Assembly: GCA_010015655.1 (NCBI GenBank)
Contig: ML976663.1
Location: forward strand, 1,071,359 to 1,135,358
Direction of reading: 5' to 3'
Length of the DNA: 64,000 bases
Origin: Bimuria novae-zelandiae CBS 107.79
Lineage: Eukaryota > Ascomycota > Dothideomycetes > Pleosporales > Didymosphaeriaceae
In this document: positions 56,417-64,000 of the stretch, piece by piece
How positions within the stretch are numbered: the stretch's first letter is position 1
How the letters are laid out: each line of letters begins with the position of its first letter
Translations under genes and position numbers: made by a program
The notes under the pieces: generated by a model
Database searches by the model: none
Told to the model about the DNA's origin: nothing
What the model saw: only the letters and a program-made list of their open reading frames with translations

Positions 56417-56516
56417 CGACGTGGGCCAGATTCGAACTGACGCTCCCGAGGGAAACAGATGTCACGGTCGTAAAGACCATTCAAGTCTGTCGCGATAACC
56501 ACTCCGCCACCACGCC
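56417..56516 (-). tRNA. tRNA-Ser(TGA) with intron
   Basis: 100 nt on the minus strand. The 7-bp acceptor stem has one G-T pair. The A box is TGGCGGAGTGG, the variable arm CCCTCGGG-like, and the T-arm GTCAG-TTCGAAT-CTGGC. The anticodon loop is CTTGAA followed by an intron of about 19 nt before the TCTGT half of the anticodon stem. A T run on the minus-strand 3' side is not obvious. Confidence 0.85.
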
Positions 56517-58217
56517 CTTTTCTACTCTCCTATTGCACAATTTCCAGGAAGTTTAATATCTGTACGCGGATTAAAGGTGCATTTGTAGAATTTACGAAAA
56601 TGGTTCGTTAGGGAAGAGTCGAAACGGCGGTGTAGTACGGAGACGGGTAGGTGCAGTGTTGAGGCGGGCGCTTAAGCAGGCGCGTACGAGAAGGATGGAA
56701 ACATTCTTTGGTTTAGTGAAAACGTGTGCGTTGAGAAAGCTTAGATGGGACGAAGGGTAGTGCGTAGTGCGGTGGTGGATGTTGAGGAGTTGAGTTTGGT
56801 ACGCCGATTCTTTAACATCGTCGGCTACCGCTACAAGGCTGTGACATGTCAATCACCATGACCACCAGTCGTTTAAACATCCTGGACAGGCCATACCCAT
56901 GAGCTGTGTTCTTTGTGGTCTGCTTGGACCGGTTCGTGTTCTTCCACAGAATTTTGTTGAGTTGTTGGGTTGTGGCTCGCCACCAATAATGGTTCTGTAC
57001 GTGTGCGTCTTCAGGCGGGAGACATGATCCCACTGGATAGAGACCCACATTTGGAATGAGCTGCTCGATTGCTGTAAGCCATGGTCGAAGTCGCAGGTAC
57101 TGTTGTATTTCTGAGTTCGAACGGGACCAGTACTGGGGCACTCTCGGTCCGATGATGATTCTGGAGCAATCCTCCTGCACTGTGCATCGCTCGTCGGTGA
57201 GTTGAGAGGGTCAAAGAACAAAGATATTTTGCATTGGCGTTGCTATTTGGTAGGCAAGCTCGTCACCTTTTTTGTTTTACACGACCTCATTTTGGGAACA
57301 AAACTGGACCTAGAATGATGCTCATGGTACCACGCGCGTTGAGCTCGCTGTGGCATTTGCAATGTCTCTGCTGTTTTGAGTAACCCCTTGGCGCACTGTA
57401 GCGCTCGGCGCAAAACATGAGTCGGAGTTAGAGACTATTGGGAGGTGTCCGTATACAGGCGAAGTCATCAGTAAGACATATTGCAGATATCTTAGAGAAT
57501 TGGATAGGAAGGATATTGAACAGTAACAACACGTATATGTTGCCTTCTGTCCTTTCTGTACCTGCCCGCAATCGAACATTTGGGATGCGAAACTGTACTG
57601 TAGTGGGCGTCTGAGATGGCAGAGTATTTCGTTGCTGTAAGAGGTAGCTAAACCTTCAAAATCATCTTGACCTCGCAATCATTTCTTATACTGCAACCAG
57701 GTGGGAGCTTTGTCAAGTTAAGATAGCATCGTCACCGATGTCATGTAGAGAACATCGTATGAGCTCAAACGTGAAGCTGGGTTACACTCAATCGTTCAAT
57801 TACCGTTCAATTACCGGCCTGCTACGTGCCGTGGGCGACGAAATGAAAAAACCGTAAATGTCATTATCATCAGTGTCATTATCTTCGGTATATCACGCTC
57901 AATGCATGACTCCACGAGTCCGTCGAGCCGCAATTTCTCCCGCAACGCACTAGCCCGGTCTCACTACTGCTGCGACTTCTCCCTCCCTCACTCTCAGACC
58001 TCTCTCTTGAGCTTATCATCTTCTCGTCGCTCGTTCCATCGCTCGCATAAGGAAATACTTGAACAGTTTCCTGTGGCATCCCGCTTTTCGGTCTGTTGGT
58101 GCCCTCTTAGATATACCGTTCGTGGTTCTCGGGGCCTTCTTTAAGGTATACGGGGCAGGGCGTCATAGGAGGGACCATTTCGCTCGCAGCGCCGTGCTCC
58201 CAATCCTCGCTCTGGTT
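56517..58217. other. Intergenic region, no gene recognised
   Basis: Overlapping open frames at 56812-57221 and 57322-57678 (minus) give peptides with no recognised domain and no clear start or splice structure. They are left uncalled. Confidence 0.4.
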
Positions 58218-59390
58218 CTAGTTCTTCGCATCCCAGCCAATTTTGAGGCTCATCCGAGTGAACTTAAGAGTAGGGATGAATTTGGCCTTCGTCCTGGGAT
58301 GACCGAAGCGAGAGTCCTCTGCGGTAGACTTGCGGGAGCGGCGAGAGTACCAGCTGAATGCGGAGCGGATACCGGGTACAGGACGGCCGATGAGAGGGCG
58401 CAGCGGCATCAAGTTGCCGCAGATACATGCCGACAGGAGTTCGATGAGGGACCACTTGAGCACATCGACGTTGTCCCATGTGGCATCGTAAGTGTTGGCG
58501 TACTTCAAAACGAACTTGAGACGGATGACGCTTGTAACAGAGGCGGTGGATAGCGGTTAGCTCTGGTGTAAAACTGTGATTGAGAATGACTTACAAAGAT
58601 CCGACGCCCAAAATAAGTACTAAACCAATTTTTTTCTTAGTGCTCATCTGCAGGTTCCAGAGTTCCTATATTGGCAGGAACAGGATGATGAAGTCCTCAA
58701 CGTCGCTCAAGCCATCACCTGTAAACCCGATCACTGCTGAGATCGGCAGACAATGACCCTCGATAGTCTTGTTCCAAATGGAGCTGATCGGCAGACATTG
58801 GAACGTGACAAGTAGGAAGAAAACCGTGCCTTGGGTGAACATAAATGCGATCATGAAGCGTACGGTCCACTGGAAGTACATGATAAAATCCGGAAATAGT
58901 CGTGAGTACAGAACTAGGATCGCTACTTTGGCGAAAACTTGGACCAGTACGTAGAGCATTTGACAGACGTAGAACATCTTGAGTAGCTCTGGGCCATTCT
59001 CTGCTGGCACGTCCTAGTAGTGCTGACCAAAACCCATAAGAGACATCCTTAAGATGATGCTCGAAACAGCGATCAAGAAGACCTAGAGAGAGTGCAGCGT
59101 CAGTAATCGGTATCTCGGTAGTGTGCAGATCAACCTACTGCAGCAATGATGGCGAATCCATCGTCAGACCAAAGCCTGCCGTTCTTGAGCCATCTCGAGT
59201 AGAGTCTTATCATTAGAAACGGTACGGAGAGAGCGATTGTGGTGGTGGCGATGGTTTTCAGTTCGCTAACGCGGGTCTCCTTGGGATATGCTTCGTAGAG
59301 CGAATCTGCAAACGCAGTGATGTCTATAACAGCGTTAGCCGGCGCTCGGCAGTAGCTTATATAGACGAAACTCACTGACTTGGTCCTAAA
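58218..59390 (-). pseudogene. Rhodopsin-domain (PTH11/SAT20-like) membrane protein, two nonsense codons
   Basis: Fungal seven-helix proteins of this family act as surface sensors or as cluster-associated membrane proteins. Traceable exons are about 59335-59139, 59082-58595 and 58530-58218 (introns of 56 and 64 bp). The first is LYEAYPKETRVSELKTIATT... leading to RLYSRWLKNGRLWSDDGFAI. The second is QMLYVLVQVFAKVAILVLYSRLFPD, with a CLPISSIWN loop and the helix DVEDFIILFLPI. The third is YDATWDNVDVLKWSLIELLSACICGNLMPLRPL. TAG stops lie in frame at 59014-59016 and 58666-58668; both fit CAG-to-TAG. The 5' exon start is unresolved. Confidence 0.8.
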
Positions 59391-59453
59391 ATGGGCATGA
59401 TTGTTGTACACACGCTGAGAGGTGTGCTTGTATGGTAGGATCTGTACAAGCAC

Positions 59454-61199
59454 ATTGGGCTAGTGCCCCAGCATTGGAAAGTGGGCAGCCACCCTCGGCG
59501 AAGACAGTATGCATAACGCATTGAACCTGTCGTGGATATGGTAAGCACCATGCTTTCTAGGCAACCTTGAATTCAATCAACGCATGCGTAACTTACAGCA
59601 CACTCGGGTATAACACCCAGCATTGCAGTACTGAAGTGTTGGCAGGTATTTCTGCAGACATTGTGGTCGCTGCTAGCGTGAATCTAGCAGCAGTCGTAAC
59701 AGTGTTGAAACTATTATGACCAGTCACCAGTGGTCACGTAGGATGTGAATATACGGTGGAATGGATCTGCACTAGGATGCCTTGGGGAATCGACGCAGGA
59801 CAAGATTTCTTATATGCGAACACCTCGATCCTGGAGATGCGCCACGCCTACCCGGAAATCTCGAATCCCTTCCGTGGATAGCCCCATAATATTGCTCTCT
59901 TGCGACACTTTCATGTCTGGTGCTAGTTTGCGTCCATGAAATACAGCATCAAGTCAGGGCTCAGTCGCAACTCTCCGGAGGCTGCGGAGAGCACCAGCTC
60001 TCTGACGTACCGGCGAACTTAATTTCTAGAATCTGTGAGAAGCAGCCCGCAGAGTGCTGTTTCTCGCACAAGAGCTATCTTTAGCCCAAGCGGGATCATC
60101 TAGCCGACGGTAACTAGATCAAGCCGGTGATGCTTGGGCAGAGTCTACGTTGATGAACGACACTGGCCGCACGCTGGTCAAGCCAGCGTCGCTGTCACAA
60201 GTAGCACAGGTTCTAAAGACATCAAAAGCTGCAGCTTGTGTAGAGCGTTCAGATGCTTTCGTACGTCGCACACCCATCTTTCAATGTTGGAAGTCGTCAC
60301 TTTTGAACTGTGGAGCCGTAATCGTACCACGAGGAGAAATAGCCTTGGAAATGACGCTTCTAGGAGAATCATATCTCACGAAGTGACATGAGATAGAAAC
60401 GATACCTAGGGTTCATGGCCCCAATACATGCGGCATCCTGCAAGGAAAGGTTGCATCAGCTGCTACAGCGCTAGCGATAGGGTACTTGTAAGCAGGCAGG
60501 CATATGAGGACAACAAGCTGTATTGCTATCTGCAGAAAAGAGTGTGTGGAGTGAGGAGTCTGCCGAGAAGCAGAGAGAGAGAGAGAGATCGCCCGAGTCT
60601 GTTGAATCTATGGTCCGTGCACCCCAGTAGTACATTCCATGTATACAACCTCTGACGTCAGTCACGTAGCTACAGTACTACATACGTACTTCCCTGGGAC
60701 CTTCCGAGGTCCAGATCAGGGCAAATGTACTTGCCGCTTTTGTGGTAGCCATATGACCGGATCGTATCTAAGCACACGATTATGCGGCTGCCGGCAGAAC
60801 TACCATTGTGACTTTCCTTGGGAACCGCAGTTCACCCATCTGAAGATCATGAGCCTTAGACGACAATCTAGTCAATCCCGTCGAGAATTCGACATTGATC
60901 CATTTCCCCAGAATAAAGGGATATCCGGATTCCTCTGGCTGCACCTGAAACCCTGGGTAGAGGACTATTTCGTGTGAACCTTGGAAGCCTCCCGAGGTCG
61001 CCTGCGATTGTCCCAGCAGCATCCAAGCGACAGTCACAAATCAGCCGGCATATATGCACGGCAAATAGGGACATCACACTGTCCATCGTACCAAGCTGTT
61101 GTGGAGATTGACTATTCCGATGATCACCCCGGTTCATACTGATGCCGGACGTAGATCATGCGAAGCAGGTTAGCCCACGGGAAGCACTCTAAATGCAGG
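59454..61199. other. Intergenic region, no gene recognised
   Basis: Short open frames on both strands (for example 60639-60977 plus and 60780-61137 minus) overlap and carry no recognisable domain. A (GA)n run sits at about 60565-60588. Confidence 0.4.
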
Positions 61200-61348
61200 T
61201 ACAAAGGGTAATCTCAATAAAGTCGGCCGCCACGTGCAGCAGGGATTCCTGCAGGGGTAGCAACTTCAAAAGTCGGGCATCTTGATTCCATCTAAAGTAT
61301 GAGCAAATACACCCAAATAAGATGTTCTAATTATGCTGTAAAGTTGTT

Positions 61349-62710
61349 CTAGCCACCTACGTCCTCGCAGAGCTCTGCAACGCGCATAAAGTAGGTAGGA
61401 TGAAGCTTTTCGGCCATATACTGCCTGAGTGACTCATCACCTTGCCAGACCTCCTTTATGTACTGTTCTGCAGCCTTTTTGGCCTCCTTGGAACTTGATA
61501 GGCATTCGTAACTTGCCAAAAAACCTTCTAGACGCCCAAAACAGTGCTCAATTAGGTGTAAGTCGGGTGGATTGGGAGGCTAAGGGCCAAACTTAATTCC
61601 TAGAGCTTTAATTTCTGGCTAGCAGTACTAGAGACCTAGTAAGTATAGGTAAACGTTATCTTAAATTAAATAGATAGCTGCGCCTAGGTTATTATCGCGT
61701 ATAGCGTAGTAATAAGGGAATAAGTGTTTCTTGAGTATATTCTTTGCGTACTAGATACCGTTTATGCCCTTTCCTCCTTTGTATACAAACTCCTCTGTTT
61801 TAAAGGACTTTTTAATAATAAGAGGTTTCTTAATACCTGCACGGAGAGCTCCACCTTTCTTTCTAGTAGCCTTATTTATAGCTTAGTATAGACTATTATT
61901 ATAGGCGATATTATAGTTAATTTCCCGTAGTTACTACTTTTTATTAGTGCTAGCGATAGTCGCGCAAGAGCGTTTAACCTTAAAAGCCTCCTTTGCTATA
62001 TTATTTATATAGGAGACGCGTTATATAAGGTCTTTATAGCTCTTATTATTATCCTAAGCCTAAATAACGTAAGAGCGTTAATAGGAGCAAGTAGTATTAG
62101 TTAAAGTAGTAGCGTAGATTATAAGACTAAATTTAGGTGGCGTTATAGGCAGTGCATAGACGTTACTATCTTATCTAACTAGTCTTAAAATCCTCTACTT
62201 TCCGCCACGTATATTACTTCCGCTAATAGACTTAGAGCTCTTATTATAGCAGACAAATATAATGCGTGGAAAGTGTAGGTTATATTTAGCATTAAGCTAG
62301 GCACAGTACTATAGTTATTAGTCCTTATTATTACTACTAAGCGCTAGTTTTTTAGGTTATACTCTATAAGTTATTACGTATAGGTGCTACTCGTCGCGGT
62401 GCTCCCTAGTAATATTATAGACTGTATCCTTACTAAGTGTGATGCTAGCTTCTGCGCAGAGGTCTCTGACAGCGTCATGCACCTGGTAGGTGCCATATAC
62501 GATGATGTCATGCCGTAGTCTTACGCTCAGCGTAGAGCCATCGCGTACCTTTACAGGTCTGCCAGGAGGAGACTGCTTAACTGTAGGTGTTGCAGCTAGC
62601 AATTCCTGCAGTNNNNNNNNNNNNNNNNNNNNNNNNNNNNNNNNNNNNNNNNNNNNNNNNNNNNNNNNNNNNNNNNNNNNNNNNNNNNNNNNGGCAGGAT
62701 TTGAAGCCAT
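61349..62710 (-). pseudogene. Tc1/mariner (DDE_3-like) transposase, RIP-damaged and gapped
   Basis: The N-terminal part around 62710-62387 (after the gap: SPPGRPVKVRDGSTLSVRLR) is an HTH-type DNA-binding region. The C-terminal end at about 61620-61349 has the PPNPPDLHLIEHCFGRLEG block (equivalent to PxxSPDLNxIE), then ASYECLSSSKEAKKAAEQYI, ending VAELCEDVGG. The middle with the first catalytic Asp is RIP-mutated and full of stops. The 80 unknown bases (62613-62692) lie in the N-terminal region, so the original start cannot be judged. Confidence 0.85.
62613..62692. other. Assembly gap of 80 unknown bases
   Basis: A run of N inside the transposase N-terminus. Any frame crossing it is speculative. 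Confidence 0.99.
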
Positions 62711-62840
62711 ATTGAGTGAGAAACGTGAGGTTGAAGTGTAGGTGTGGAGGCTCGGAGGCTCGGAGACTCTGTTCCGCTAGTGACGCGCTAGCATCTTGGC
62801 AAGTCACAGACGGCCGACTTTATTGAGATTACCCTTTGTA

Positions 62841-63330
62841 CGTCCAGTTTTCGGAGAATATGATTGACCAGTTGGAGCATTTACCCGCAAGGAACGATTG
62901 GTCTCAGTGTTGGTAAGTTTTTTTTTAGTAGGGTACTTAGGCTGGAGCGGCGGCTCTTCCCCCGAAACGCAATATCGTCGCCTATCGTCAGCTCGAAGGC
63001 TACAGTATTGATCCGCGACGCACGTGGCGCGATCTGAATCCTGGCGTTCCACGTTTCTGCATGCGATAGCGCATGCTAATCTCAGGGAAAGTAGATGGAG
63101 AACTGTCGCAGGAGATCCGCAGGAGCTACATGCGCACTTCGGCTGTTCGGGGAAAGGACAGTTTCACGCCGGCAGTTTTCTATCCCTTGCACCGGCAACA
63201 TCGCCCGCACACGGACCATCTGGTGATAGTCAATCGGATTATCGCTCCGATCTGAGCAAAACACCAGAATTGATGCAATTTATATAGAAACTTGTATAAA
63301 GATTACATTTCTAGAGGTCTTAAATTCTAA
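62841..63330. other. Short GC-normal spacer between two transposons
   Basis: No gene recognised. A plus-strand frame at 63024-63287 lacks any domain. Confidence 0.4.
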
Positions 63331-64000
63331 TTACTTAATACTTAGGCTTGCTTTTATGACAACTTCTTTAATAGTCGGATATCGTCGGAGGTGCTCTTGC
63401 TAGCACTTAGGCCTGACTTCTGGCTTACACAAAGGCAAGCGGCAAAGCGTACACCCATAGTAAGTACGTGGAGGACGCTGGGCACGCTTGCGTCGCTGTG
63501 AATTACCAGACACATGACCTAGAGGTGCCCAAGATGTCTGAGACTTGTGTGATTAACATGCGTTTTTAGCACAAGCAGTACAGGTCTTGGACTTTCTAAA
63601 TAGCCTTATAGACTTATAAGCGCTCTCTTTAGTAATAATAACGTTGTTAAGTCTCTTACACTTCTTATAGCCCCTTGCTAATTATCCGCCACGCTTAAAT
63701 AACTACTTAATAAGGTTATATAGGAACTTCTTGTGGCTGCCACGTTTAGCGGCGATAGAGGAGGAGTAGGAGGTAAGTCTATAGTAGTTATTAAGTGTAA
63801 GATCTAGTAAAAAGTACTAGAGAGGCTTCTATATACGCCTCTTAACTTGTTAAACGCTGTAGTAGCTTGTTGCCTAGTTAAACTAATCTACCTCGCTTTT
63901 ATGCTTGTTGTAGTCGTCTATTATCTTAGGTATGCCTAATAACTTAATAGGCTCGTTGCTAAAGGCCTTCTTAAACAGTTTTTAGTCTCTCTAAGAGGTT
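63330..64000 (-). mobile_element. piggyBac-like transposase C-terminal relic, running off the window
   Basis: The minus strand reads, through stops, PKIIDDYNKHKSEVD...FN..TSYYS, then a KRRI.KPL.YFLLDLTLNNYYRL stretch, the layout of the piggyBac DDE_Tnp_1_7 C-terminal region (YN..M.GVD..DQ...YY). It ends in a Cys-rich segment (CTACAKNAC, CTLCRLPLC) similar to the C-terminal zinc-binding domain of that family. RIP-type stops are common. The upstream catalytic region lies outside the window. Confidence 0.65.

Larger units (their letters stand above)
61202..62838 (-). mobile_element. Tc1/mariner-family DNA transposon with perfect 28-bp terminal repeats
   Basis: Both ends begin CAAAGGGTAATCTCAATAAA and stay identical through GTCGGCCG. 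TA duplications lie at 61200-61201 and 62839-62840, and length is 1637 bp including an 80-N gap. The ends are GC-normal while about 61600-62390 is AT-rich and RIP-like. Confidence 0.92.

Overview
The window looks like part of a filamentous ascomycete nuclear genome, most consistent with a Dothideomycete-type genome (inference). Short GT-AG introns of 44-83 bp interrupt typical fungal genes. Islands of normal base composition alternate with long AT-rich, TpA-saturated tracts of broken transposons, the pattern left by repeat-induced point mutation (RIP). No species is claimed.

Layout. 1-4.7 kb: RIP-decayed Ty3/Gypsy pol ending near an old LTR. 5.1-6.6 kb: an intact monocarboxylate-type MFS transporter. 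7.6-11.9 kb: two abutting Fot1/pogo-type DNA transposons with TA target duplications, transposases in opposite orientation. 12.3-15.8 kb: a psi-factor-producing oxygenase (dioxygenase-P450 fusion) pseudogene with five nonsense codons and both heme ligands replaced. 16.75 kb: solo LTR with TTTAA duplication. 17.3-17.9 kb: ribosomal protein L6. 19.0-26.6 kb: a Ser/Gly/Ala-repeat surface-protein gene split by a complete Copia retrotransposon (TSD GCAGA) and by a solo LTR of a related family (TSD GAATG). 27.5-28.7 kb: SDR oxidoreductase. 29.5-32.9 kb: a large secreted protein joining a BYS1-like domain to at least four modules of an unrecognised Cys-rich repeat. 33.4-35.1 kb: Sds3/Dep1-like histone deacetylase complex subunit. 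35.4-38.9 kb: a Tc1/mariner-like element with a Fot-type element nested inside it. 39.7-40.3 kb: BYS1-like gene. 40.4-51.2 kb: Gypsy remnants in both orientations, LTRs, a 440-bp foldback element and a telomere-like minisatellite. 51.5-53.5 kb: two more BYS1-like genes. 54.8-56.2 kb: acetyl-CoA acetyltransferase. 56.4 kb: intron-containing tRNA-Ser. 58.2-59.4 kb: rhodopsin-domain (PTH11-like) pseudogene. 61.2-62.8 kb: Tc1/mariner element with an 80-N assembly gap. 63.3 kb to the end: piggyBac-like relic.

Together this is a patchy, transposon-rich accessory region. Housekeeping genes (L6, thiolase, Sds3-like, SDR) are intact. Several accessory genes carry C-to-T type nonsense changes, mostly TAG/TAA, consistent with RIP, while four BYS1-like secreted-protein genes persist within 24 kb. 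The most interesting candidate for something undescribed is the BYS1 plus Cys-repeat protein and the local BYS1 family around it.
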